A stretch of DNA of 64,000 nt from Streptomyces hyaluromycini (GTDB lineage: Bacteria; Actinomycetota; Actinomycetes; Streptomycetales; Streptomycetaceae): positions 352,835 through 416,834 of the forward strand of contig NZ_BCFL01000021.1 in the NCBI RefSeq assembly GCF_002217755.1, read 5' to 3'. The translations under genes and the position numbers were made by a program. This document shows, in pieces, positions 28,848 through 36,498 of this stretch. Under the pieces are notes generated by a model that did no database searches, was not told the DNA's origin, and saw only the letters and a list, made by a program, of their open reading frames with translations. Position 1 is the first letter of the stretch. The number at the start of each line of letters is the position of its first letter.

Positions 28848-30110
28848 GTGAGCACCTTTCAGGCCCCCAAGGGCACGTACGACCTGATCCCGCCGGACAG
28901 CGCCACGTACCTGGCCGTCCGCGAGGCGATCGCCGCCCCGCTGCGCAACTCCGGCTACGGCTACATCGAGACCCCGGGCTTCGAGAACGTCGAGCTCTTC
29001 GCGCGCGGTGTCGGCGAGTCCACCGACATCGTCACCAAGGAGATGTACGCCTTCGAGACCAAGGGCGGCGACCGGCTGGCGCTGCGCCCCGAGGGCACCG
29101 CCTCCGTCCTGCGCGCGGCTCTGGAGGCCAACCTCCACAAGGCCGGAAACCTGCCCGTCAAGCTCTGGTACTCCGGCTCGTACTACCGCTACGAGCGCCC
29201 GCAGAAGGGCCGTTACCGCCACTTCTCGCAGGTCGGTGCCGAGGCGATCGGTGCCGAGGACCCGGCCCTGGACGCCGAGCTGATCATCCTGGCCGACCAG
29301 GCGTACCGCTCGCTGGGCCTGAGCAACTTCCGCATCCTGCTCAACAGCCTGGGCGACAAGGAGTGCCGTCCGGTGTACCGCGCGGCCCTCCAGGACTTCC
29401 TGCGGGGCCTGGACCTGGACGAGGACACCCTGCGCCGGGCCGAGATCAACCCCCTGCGCGTCCTGGACGACAAGCGGGAGTCGGTCCAGAAGCAACTGGG
29501 CGACGCCCCTCTCCTGCGCGACTACCTCTGCGACGCCTGCAAGGCGTACCACGAGGAGGTCCGCGAGCTGATCACGGCCGCGGGCGTCTCCTTCGAGGAC
29601 GACCCGAAGCTGGTCCGCGGCCTCGACTACTACACCCGCACCACCTTCGAGTTCGTCCACGACGGTCTGGGCTCCCAGTCCGCGGTGGGCGGCGGCGGCC
29701 GCTACGACGGCCTCTCCGAGATGATCGGCGGCCCGGCGCTCCCGTCCGTCGGCTGGGCGCTGGGCGTCGACCGCACGGTGCTGGCCCTGGAGGCGGAGGG
29801 CATCGAGCTCGACATCCCGTCCGCCACCAGCGTCTTCGCGGTACCGCTCGGCGAGGAGGCGCGTCGCGTCCTCTTCGCGAAGGTCACGGAGCTTCGCCGG
29901 GCCGGCGTCGCGGCGGACTTCTCCTACGGCGCCAAGGGACTCAAGGGCGCCATGAAGAACGCCAACCGCAGCGGCGCCCGCTACACGATCGTCGCCGGCG
30001 AACGGGACCTCGCCGAGGGCGTCGTCCAGCTGAAGGACATGGAGTCCGGCGAGCAGTCGGCGGTGGGCGTGAACGAGATCGTGGCGGAGCTGGAGTCCCG
30101 GCTGGGCTGA
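28848..30110 (+). CDS. hisS: Histidine--tRNA ligase
   Basis: Charges tRNA-His. The 420-residue class II synthetase starts FQAPKGTYDLIP and contains motif 2 (YRYERPQKGRYRHF), the histidine-specific segment LVRGLDYYTRTTFEF, motif 3 (SVGWALGVDR) and a C-terminal anticodon-binding domain. The start is the GTG at 28848; the longer open frame reaching back to 28200 overlaps the upstream hydrolase. Confidence 0.97.
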   Translation: MSTFQAPKGTYDLIPPDSATYLAVREAIAAPLRNSGYGYIETPGFENVELFARGVGESTDIVTKEMYAFETKGGDRLALRPEGTASVLRAALEANLHKAGNLPVKLWYSGSYYRYERPQKGRYRHFSQVGAEAIGAEDPALDAELIILADQAYRSLGLSNFRILLNSLGDKECRPVYRAALQDFLRGLDLDEDTLRRAEINPLRVLDDKRESVQKQLGDAPLLRDYLCDACKAYHEEVRELITAAGVSFEDDPKLVRGLDYYTRTTFEFVHDGLGSQSAVGGGGRYDGLSEMIGGPALPSVGWALGVDRTVLALEAEGIELDIPSATSVFAVPLGEEARRVLFAKVTELRRAGVAADFSYGAKGLKGAMKNANRSGARYTIVAGERDLAEGVVQLKDMESGEQSAVGVNEIVAELESRLG

Positions 30111-30125
30111 GCCGCCGGTGAGGGG

Positions 30126-30175
30126 CCGGCAGGGGGCGGACCGTCAACTCGGCGGGTGCTGGTTCCCCCTGCCGG
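30126..30175 (+). terminator. Candidate hairpin after hisS
   Basis: CCGGCAGGGGG (30126-30136) pairs perfectly with CCCCCTGCCGG (30165-30175) across a 28-nt loop. No T-run is present. Confidence 0.5.
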
Positions 30176-30351
30176 ACGCTGCCCACCCGGGACGCCACGC
30201 GCGTGTGCCCCCGGCATCGGCCGGAACCGAACTCTCCGGGACGATCGTGCGTACTTCCTTATGCCCACCGAACGGTGGACAGGGCGCCTCGTGCGGCACA
30301 ATGGCCCCTGTACGAAGAAGTTCCAACTCTCAAACAGACGGAATCGGCGTG

Positions 30352-31020
30352 ATGAGCAAGACGACAGTCAAGGACGTCTCCACCGAGCCCGAGCCCGAGC
30401 CCGAGAACGAGAACGCCTCCGCGGCGCCGCGCACCGAGGGCGGCAGTCTCGCCTTCGCGCTGCTGCTGATCATCACCGGCGCCGCCGGACTGCTGGCCGC
30501 CTGGGTCATCACGATCGACAAGTTCAAGCTGCTGGAAGCCAAGGTCGAGGGCAAGACGTTCACCCCCGGGTGCAGCCTCAACCCGGTGGTCTCCTGCGGC
30601 AGCGTCATGGAGTCCAAGCAGGCCGCCGCCTTCGGCTTCCCGAACCCGATGCTCGGTCTGGTCTGCTACGGCATCGTCATCTGCGTCGGCATGAGCCTGC
30701 TGGCCCGCGCCCGCTTCCCGCGCTGGTACTGGCTGACCTTCAACTTCGGCACCCTCTTCGGCGTGGCCTTCTGCACCTGGCTGCAGTTCCAGTCCCTGTA
30801 CCGGATCAACGCGCTCTGCCTGTGGTGCTCGCTGGCCTGGGTCGCCACGATCACCATGTTCTGGTACGTGACCTCCTTCAACATCCGCAAGGGCTTCCTG
30901 CCGGCCCCGAACTGGCTGAAGTCCTTCTTCGGCGAGTTCACCTGGGTGCTGCCGGTCCTGCACATCGGCATCATCGGCATGCTGATCCTGACCCGCTGGT
31001 GGGACTTCTGGACCAGCTGA
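30352..31020 (+). CDS. Vitamin K epoxide reductase family protein
   Basis: A 222-residue inner-membrane thiol oxidoreductase likely to reoxidise a periplasmic-side disulfide-forming partner using quinone. Four to five membrane helices are visible. The active CxxC is CLWC (156-159) and the loop cysteines C74 and C82 sit in PGCSLNPVVSCGSV, matching the bacterial VKOR pattern. The N terminus is acidic with a PEPEPEPE run. The ATG at 30352 is preferred over upstream in-frame codons that would add an unrelated leader. No fused thioredoxin domain is present. Confidence 0.92.
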   Translation: MSKTTVKDVSTEPEPEPENENASAAPRTEGGSLAFALLLIITGAAGLLAAWVITIDKFKLLEAKVEGKTFTPGCSLNPVVSCGSVMESKQAAAFGFPNPMLGLVCYGIVICVGMSLLARARFPRWYWLTFNFGTLFGVAFCTWLQFQSLYRINALCLWCSLAWVATITMFWYVTSFNIRKGFLPAPNWLKSFFGEFTWVLPVLHIGIIGMLILTRWWDFWTS

Positions 31021-31067
31021 CCACCGGGGCCGCCGACCGCCCGGGCGGGATTGTCAGTGCCGTGACT

Positions 31068-31073
31068 TAGGGT
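31068..31073 (+). promoter_or_regulatory. -10 box predicting a leaderless rarA mRNA
   Basis: TAGGGT ends 6 nt before the GTG at 31080, with no ribosome-binding site between. Confidence 0.45.
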
Positions 31074-31079
31074 TTCAGC

Positions 31080-32435
31080 GTGGAACCCGACCTGTTCACC
31101 GCCGCCGCAGAAGAACGCCAGGAGAAGGACCCGACCGGGAGCCCCCTGGCGGTGCGGATGCGCCCGCGCACCCTCGACGAGGTGGTGGGCCAGCAGCATC
31201 TGCTGAAGCCGGGATCCCCGCTGCGCAGACTGGTCGGCGCGGGTTCCGGCGGCCCCGCCGGACCGTCGTCCGTGATCCTCTGGGGACCGCCCGGCACCGG
31301 CAAGACGACCCTCGCGTACGTCGTCTCCAAGGCGACCGACAAGCGGTTCGTGGAGCTCTCCGCGATCACCGCCGGCGTCAAGGAGGTCCGCGCGGTCATC
31401 GACGGCGCCCGCCGCGCCACCGGGGGATACGGCAAGGAGACCGTCCTCTTCCTCGACGAGATCCACCGCTTCAGCAAGGCCCAGCAGGACTCCCTGCTGC
31501 CGGCCGTCGAGAACCGCTGGGTCACCCTGATCGCCGCGACCACCGAGAACCCGTACTTCTCGGTGATCTCCCCGCTCCTGTCCCGCTCCCTGCTCCTCAC
31601 CCTCGAACCGCTCACCGACGAGGACGTCCGCGGGCTCCTGCGCCGGGCCCTCACCGACGAGCGGGGCCTCAAGGAGGCCGTCACCCTCCCCGGGGACACC
31701 GAGGAGCACCTGCTGCGCATCGCCGGCGGCGACGCCCGCCGCGCGCTGACCGCCCTGGAGGCCGCCGCCGGGGCCGCCCTCGACAAGGGCGAGCAGGAGA
31801 TCGGCCTGCAGACCCTGGAGGAGGTCGTCGACCGGGCCGCGGTGAAGTACGACCGCGACGGCGACCAGCACTACGACGTCGCCAGCGCCCTCATCAAGTC
31901 CATCCGGGGCTCCGACGTGGACGCGGCCCTGCACTACCTGGCCCGCATGATCGAGGCCGGCGAGGACCCCCGCTTCATCGCCCGCCGCCTGATGATCTCG
32001 GCGAGCGAGGACATCGGCCTCGCCGACCCGGGCGCCCTGCCCATAGCCGTGGCCGCCGCCCAGGCCGTCGCCATGATCGGCTTCCCCGAGGCCGCCCTCA
32101 CCCTCAGCCACGCCACCATCGCCCTCGCCCTGGCCCCCAAGTCCAACTCGGCGACCACCGCGATCGGCGCCGCCATGGAGGACGTCCGCAGGGGCCTGGC
32201 CGGCCAGGTGCCCCCGCACCTGCGCGACGGGCACTACAAGGGCGCCGCCAAGCTGGGGCACGCGCAGGGGTACGTGTACCCGCACGACCTGCCCGAGGGC
32301 ATCGCCGAGCAGCAGTACGCCCCGGACACCGTCAGGGACCGCGAGTACTACACCCCGACCCGGCACGGCGCCGAGGCCCGATATGCCGACGCCGTCGAGT
32401 GGACCAGGAAGCACCTCGGTCGCAGGCGGTCCTGA
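31080..32435 (+). CDS. rarA: Replication-associated recombination protein A (AAA+ ATPase)
   Basis: Clamp-loader-like AAA+ ATPase of the RarA/MgsA/WRNIP1 family that acts at stalled forks. The 451-residue protein has Walker A GPPGTGKT (69-76), Walker B LFLDEIH (123-129), sensor 1 in ATTENPYF and the C-terminal tetramerisation region ending with the typical YPHDLPEGIAEQQYAPD segment. The GTG start lacks a ribosome-binding site but has a -10 box placed for leaderless transcription. Confidence 0.95.
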   Translation: MEPDLFTAAAEERQEKDPTGSPLAVRMRPRTLDEVVGQQHLLKPGSPLRRLVGAGSGGPAGPSSVILWGPPGTGKTTLAYVVSKATDKRFVELSAITAGVKEVRAVIDGARRATGGYGKETVLFLDEIHRFSKAQQDSLLPAVENRWVTLIAATTENPYFSVISPLLSRSLLLTLEPLTDEDVRGLLRRALTDERGLKEAVTLPGDTEEHLLRIAGGDARRALTALEAAAGAALDKGEQEIGLQTLEEVVDRAAVKYDRDGDQHYDVASALIKSIRGSDVDAALHYLARMIEAGEDPRFIARRLMISASEDIGLADPGALPIAVAAAQAVAMIGFPEAALTLSHATIALALAPKSNSATTAIGAAMEDVRRGLAGQVPPHLRDGHYKGAAKLGHAQGYVYPHDLPEGIAEQQYAPDTVRDREYYTPTRHGAEARYADAVEWTRKHLGRRRS

Positions 32436-32738
32436 GCAGCCTGTAGAATCGCTCGAAGCGCCGAGTCCCGCGCAGTCAGAGCGGGACAGTCGGCCGGAAC
32501 CCCCGTCAGGGGGATCCAGGAGCGTCGCGCACCGTCGATCGGTGTCGCGGGCAGCCCACCACCATCCGCCGCACGGCGGGACCGGTCGGTGGGCCACTCG
32601 CGTGCTGCACGTATGTGCCCAGACCAGGGGAGCGGCTGCCCACCAGGCCCGGCAACGGGTTCCGGCGGGTTTCCCCGGCTGCGGATTGCGACCTCCCTCA
32701 ACCCTGACAAGCCGAATATCAGAAGGAAGAAAGAGACA
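32436..32738 (+). promoter_or_regulatory. rpsD promoter and long structured leader
   Basis: An extended -10 (TGTAGAAT; hexamer 32444-32449) predicts transcription from about 32456 and a leader near 280 nt. The leader holds several perfect short hairpins: GTCCCGC/GCGGGAC, CCCCC/GGGGG, CACCG/CGGTG and CCGCC/GGCGG. S4 often represses its own mRNA in bacteria, so a cis-acting binding site is plausible but not shown. No open reading frame in the leader is convincing. Confidence 0.5.
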
Positions 32739-33353
32739 GTGGCGAACCAGTCCCGCCCCAAGGTCAAGAAGTCGCGTGCCCTCGGCATCGCGCTGACCCC
32801 GAAGGCCGTCAAGTACTTCGAGGCCCGCCCCTACCCGCCGGGTGAGCACGGCCGCGGCCGCAAGCAGAACTCGGACTACAAGGTCCGTCTGCTGGAGAAG
32901 CAGCGTCTGCGCGCGCAGTACGACGTGTCCGAGCGCCAGCTCGTCCGCGCCTACGAGCGTGCCTCCAAGGTGCAGGGCAAGACCGGTGAGGCCCTGATCA
33001 TCGAGCTGGAGCGCCGCCTCGACGCGCTGGTCCTGCGTTCGGGCATCGCCCGCACGATCTACCAGGCCCGCCAGATGGTCGTGCACGGCCACATCCAGGT
33101 CAACGGCCAGAAGGTCGACAAGCCGTCCTACCGCGTGCGTCCGGACGACGTCATCCAGGTCCGCGACCGCTCGAAGGACAAGACGCTCTTCCAGATCGCC
33201 CGTGAGGGTGGCTTCGCCCCCGACGGCGAGACCCCCCGCTACCTGCAGGTGAACCTCCGCGCCCTGGCCTTCCGCCTGGACCGCGAGCCGAACCGCAAGG
33301 AAGTTCCGGTCATCTGCGACGAGCAGCTCGTCGTCGAGTACTACGCCCGCTGA
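32739..33353 (+). CDS. rpsD: 30S ribosomal protein S4
   Basis: Primary 16S rRNA-binding protein that nucleates small-subunit assembly. The 204-residue protein begins MANQSRPKVKKSRALG and contains the S4 RNA-binding domain (ARQMVVHGHIQVNGQKVD). The GTG start at 32739 follows AGAAGGAAG. As in other streptomycetes, it stands alone rather than in the alpha operon. It ends at the typical VVEYYAR. No zinc-binding cysteines are seen at the N terminus, so this is a C-minus form. Confidence 0.97.
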   Translation: MANQSRPKVKKSRALGIALTPKAVKYFEARPYPPGEHGRGRKQNSDYKVRLLEKQRLRAQYDVSERQLVRAYERASKVQGKTGEALIIELERRLDALVLRSGIARTIYQARQMVVHGHIQVNGQKVDKPSYRVRPDDVIQVRDRSKDKTLFQIAREGGFAPDGETPRYLQVNLRALAFRLDREPNRKEVPVICDEQLVVEYYAR

Positions 33354-33380
33354 TCACCGGCCGGGTGTAGCACCTCAGCG

Positions 33381-35546
33381 TCAGCCCGCCGTCTCCCCGC
33401 CCTTCCGGGTGGGCGAGGCGGCGGGCTTCCGCATGTCGGTGCCCTCCCGCCGCTGCCGTACCGGCCCGCGCGGCGCGGGCAGCGCGTCCAGCGGCCGTAC
33501 CCCGAAGTACTCCAGCGCCCGGGCCACCGCCGCCTCCCGGTCCAGCCCGGCCCCCTGCCGTACGCACTCCGCGTACCGCTCGTCGCCCAGCGCCCGCCGG
33601 GCCGTCGCCTCGCACAGCTCGTGCGGGGCGTTGTAGTACGCCGAGCCGAACAGCGGCAGGCCCACCGAGGGCCACATCCGCCCGGCCGCGCCCTGCAGCA
33701 CCGCCGCCTCCGCCGGATCGCCCTGCGCCACCGTCACCAGGGCAAGGAGCTCGATCGACAGAACCGAGCCGAGCAGGTCCCGGAAACCGTGCGCATGGCC
33801 CAGGCAGTCGGTCAGCAGCTCCCGGGCGGCCGCGTGATCGCCGTCCTGCCAGGCCGCGTACGCCAGCACGTACAGGGCGTACGAGCGGGCCCACCGCTCG
33901 CCGTGGTCCTCGCAGACCCGGCGCACGTCCTCGCACAGCCGTACCGCGTCCGGCAGATCGCCGAGGAACGCCCTGGTCATCGCCAGCTCGACCTGACCCA
34001 TCAGGACATTGCTGTTGAGCTCACCGATCTGCTGGTAGCGGTCGAGGGCCGCGCGCAGCAGCGTTTCCGCGCGCGCCATGTCATCCGTGACCAGGGCCAG
34101 ACAGCCGGTGCGGTGCTCCGCGTACGCCACCGCCGTCGGATCGGCGGCCAGCTCGGCCTCCTCACGGCACTCCTGGAGCGCGGCCAGCGCGGGCACCGCG
34201 TCGCCCTGCAGGATCGCCACATAGCCGAGCACCCACAACGCCTTCAGCCGGGACTGCGGATACTCCGAGTCCAGCTCCAGACTCCGCTCCAGCCAGCGCC
34301 GCCCCTCCGAGAGCCGTCCGCAGCCCGCCCAGTAGAACCACAGCGAGCCCGCCAGATACTGGCCCAGATGCGCCTCGTCCGGCTCGGTCAGGCAGTGGTC
34401 CAGAGCCGCCCGCAGGTTCGGCAGCTCGGCCTCGACCCGGGTGGCCACCTCGCCCTGCCGGGGCGAGAACCACTCCAGCTCGCACCAGGTCGCCAGCCCC
34501 ATGAACCAGTCCCGGTGCCGGCGCCGGAGCCGCCCCGCGTCCCCCGTCGCCGCAAGCCAGTCGGCGCCGTACGCCCGCACGGTGTCGAGCATCCGGTAGC
34601 GCACGCCCGACCCCGCCTCCTCACGGGACACCACCGACTGGGCGAGCAGCTCCGCCAGCACGTCCAGGACCTCCTCGGACGCCAGCCCGTCCCCGCTGCA
34701 CACGTACTCGGCGGCCTCCAGGTCGAAGGTCTGCGTGAACACCGACAGCCGCGCCCACAGCAACCGCTCGGCGGGCGTGCACAGTTCATGGCTCCAGCCG
34801 ATCGCCGTGCGCAGCGTCCGGTGCCGGGGGAGCGCGTCCTGCCCGCCACCGGTCAGCAGCCGGAACCGGTCGTCGAGCCGCTCCAGCAACTGCCCCGGCG
34901 ACAGCGCCCGCAGCCGCCCCACCGCCAGCTCGACGGCCAGCGGGATCCCGTCCAGGCGCCGGCACACCTCCCGCACCTCCGCGCAGTCCCGCACGTCCAG
35001 CCCCTGCCGCCCGGCACGCTCGGCGAACAGCTCCACCGCCTCGTCCTCGCCGAGCGGCGCCAGCGGGAACAGCCGCTCGCCCGCCACCCCGAGCGGCCGC
35101 CGGCCCACCGCCAGCACGGCCAGGTCCGGCAACTGCCGCAGCAGCTCGGCCACCAGTTCCGCGCACGTGTCGACCAGATGCTCGAACCCGTCGAGGACCA
35201 GGAGGATCCTGCGGCCCGCCAGATGCCCGAGCAGCGTCTCGCGCGGCAGCCGGGTGGTGTGGTCGGTCAGGCCGAGGGCCTCCACGACCGCGTAGTCCAC
35301 GAACTCCGGGTCGCGCACCAGCGCCAGCTCCACCCGCCACACCCCGTCCCGGGGCGCCGCGCCGGCCGCCGCCCGGACCGCGAGCCGGGACTTGCCGACC
35401 CCGCCGGCCCCGGTCACCGTCACCAGCCGGCCGGACTCCAGGGCCCGGGACAGCTCGCCGAGTTCGGCCGAGCGGCCCACGAAGGCGGTCAGTTCCAGGG
35501 GCAGATTGCCGTCCGCCGAAGAGCCGGGGCGCTGAGGACCTCGCAT
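33381..35546 (-). CDS. STAND/NB-ARC-type ATPase with TPR-like repeats
   Basis: A 721-residue signal-transduction ATPase. The P-loop is GAGGVGKS (46-53), a Walker B-like LLVLDGFEH follows, and the GxP motif reads LDGIPLAVELA. The C-terminal half is helical and TPR-like (sensor region). It resembles the ATPase core of AfsR/LAL-type regulators, but no SARP, winged-helix or LuxR-type DNA-binding domain is seen at either end. The start at 35546 is chosen because the alternative at 35585 lies inside the promoter. Partner and role unknown. Confidence 0.85.
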   Translation of the reverse strand: MRGPQRPGSSADGNLPLELTAFVGRSAELGELSRALESGRLVTVTGAGGVGKSRLAVRAAAGAAPRDGVWRVELALVRDPEFVDYAVVEALGLTDHTTRLPRETLLGHLAGRRILLVLDGFEHLVDTCAELVAELLRQLPDLAVLAVGRRPLGVAGERLFPLAPLGEDEAVELFAERAGRQGLDVRDCAEVREVCRRLDGIPLAVELAVGRLRALSPGQLLERLDDRFRLLTGGGQDALPRHRTLRTAIGWSHELCTPAERLLWARLSVFTQTFDLEAAEYVCSGDGLASEEVLDVLAELLAQSVVSREEAGSGVRYRMLDTVRAYGADWLAATGDAGRLRRRHRDWFMGLATWCELEWFSPRQGEVATRVEAELPNLRAALDHCLTEPDEAHLGQYLAGSLWFYWAGCGRLSEGRRWLERSLELDSEYPQSRLKALWVLGYVAILQGDAVPALAALQECREEAELAADPTAVAYAEHRTGCLALVTDDMARAETLLRAALDRYQQIGELNSNVLMGQVELAMTRAFLGDLPDAVRLCEDVRRVCEDHGERWARSYALYVLAYAAWQDGDHAAARELLTDCLGHAHGFRDLLGSVLSIELLALVTVAQGDPAEAAVLQGAAGRMWPSVGLPLFGSAYYNAPHELCEATARRALGDERYAECVRQGAGLDREAAVARALEYFGVRPLDALPAPRGPVRQRREGTDMRKPAASPTRKGGETAG
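33383..33427. terminator. Convergent terminator between rpsD and the STAND ATPase gene
   Basis: AGCCCGCCG (33383-33391) pairs with CGGCGGGCT (33419-33427) with further inner pairing. It overlaps the last codons of the minus-strand gene. Confidence 0.5.
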
Positions 35547-35555
35547 GGGACACGG

Positions 35556-35585
35556 AGCGTACTTAACCGTGTTCGGTCCGTACAA
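35556..35585 (-). promoter_or_regulatory. Promoter of the STAND ATPase gene
   Basis: On the minus strand TTGTAC (35585-35580) and TACGCT (35561-35556) are separated by 18 bp. Transcription would start within a few bases of the ATG at 35546, so the mRNA is probably leaderless or nearly so. Confidence 0.55.
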
Positions 35586-35649
35586 TCGCTTCCCGCAACT
35601 CCGCCTTCCGCGCGCGGTAATCCGGTACGGAGTCCCACCCCCGGCGCGA

Positions 35650-35655
35650 TAGGCT
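35650..35655 (+). promoter_or_regulatory. Candidate -10 box for the DUF948 gene
   Basis: TAGGCT would start transcription near 35662. A GGGAG site precedes the GTG starts at 35698 and 35707. No clear -35. Confidence 0.4.
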
Positions 35656-35706
35656 CGGTGCAGACTTTTCGATGTTCAGGCACGTTTCAGGGAGCGGGTG
35701 CGCGCA

Positions 35707-36138
35707 GTGTCCGGTGGAGAGGTGGCCGGGATCCTGGTGGCCGTCTTCTGGGCGATCCTGGTCTCCTTCCTCGCGGTGGCTCTAGTGAGGCTGGCCCAGA
35801 CGCTCAAGGCGACCACCAAGCTCGTGGCGGACGTGACCGACCAGGCCGTCCCGCTGCTCGCCGACGCCTCCGCGGCCGTACGCTCCGCGCAGACCCAGAT
35901 CGACCGGGTCGACGCGATCGCCTCCGACGTCCAGGAGGTCACGTCCAACGCCTCCGCGCTGTCCACCACCGTCGCCTCCACCTTCGGCGGCCCGCTGGTC
36001 AAGGTCGCAGCCTTCGGCTACGGCGTGCGCAGGGCGCTGGCCGGCCGCAAGGCGGACGTGCCCGTGAAGGAGCCCAGGCGTACCGTGATCGTGGGCCGGA
36101 CGGTCCCGGCCGCACGGCGGAAGAACCGGGGAAAGTAG
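35707..36138 (+). CDS. DUF948 membrane-anchored protein
   Basis: A 143-residue protein (146 if the in-frame GTG at 35698 is used; the GGGAG site does not decide between them). One N-terminal membrane helix (GILVAVFWAILVSFLAVALV) is followed by a long amphipathic coiled helix of the DUF948 type (TTKLVADVTDQAVPLLADAS) and a basic tail. It sits 12 bp upstream of a DUF6167 gene and then alaS, an arrangement I recall as conserved in streptomycetes. Function unknown. Confidence 0.85.
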   Translation: MSGGEVAGILVAVFWAILVSFLAVALVRLAQTLKATTKLVADVTDQAVPLLADASAAVRSAQTQIDRVDAIASDVQEVTSNASALSTTVASTFGGPLVKVAAFGYGVRRALAGRKADVPVKEPRRTVIVGRTVPAARRKNRGK

Positions 36139-36150
36139 GAGCCAGGCCAT

Positions 36151-36498
36151 ATGTTCCGCCGTACGTTCTGGTTCACCACCGGTGTCGCCGCCGGTGTCTG
36201 GGCCACCACCAAGGTCAACCGCAAGCTGAGGCAGCTGACCCCGGAGAGCCTCGCCGCGACCGCCGCGAACAAGGCGCTGGAGACCGGCCACCGGATCAAG
36301 GACCGGGCGGTCGGCTTCGCGCTCGACGTGCGCGACAACATGGCCCGGCGGGAGGAAGAGCTGGGCGACGCGCTGGGCATCAACGCGGACCCCGAACTCC
36401 CCGCGCCCCGGCGGTTCGCCGCCATCGAGAACCGCACCAACCCGAAGTACGCCGATGACAGGACGACGTACTCGTACAACCGGAATGAGGACCACTGA
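36151..36498 (+). CDS. DUF6167-like small protein
   Basis: A 115-residue protein starting MFRRTFWFTTGVAAGVWATT, a short hydrophobic helix that may anchor it, followed by a basic then acidic tail ending in Asn/Tyr/Asp-rich residues. Stop and alaS start share one base (TGATG at 36496-36500), so translation is coupled to alaS. I recognise it as the small conserved protein found before alaS in Streptomyces; biochemical role unknown. Confidence 0.82.
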   Translation: MFRRTFWFTTGVAAGVWATTKVNRKLRQLTPESLAATAANKALETGHRIKDRAVGFALDVRDNMARREEELGDALGINADPELPAPRRFAAIENRTNPKYADDRTTYSYNRNEDH

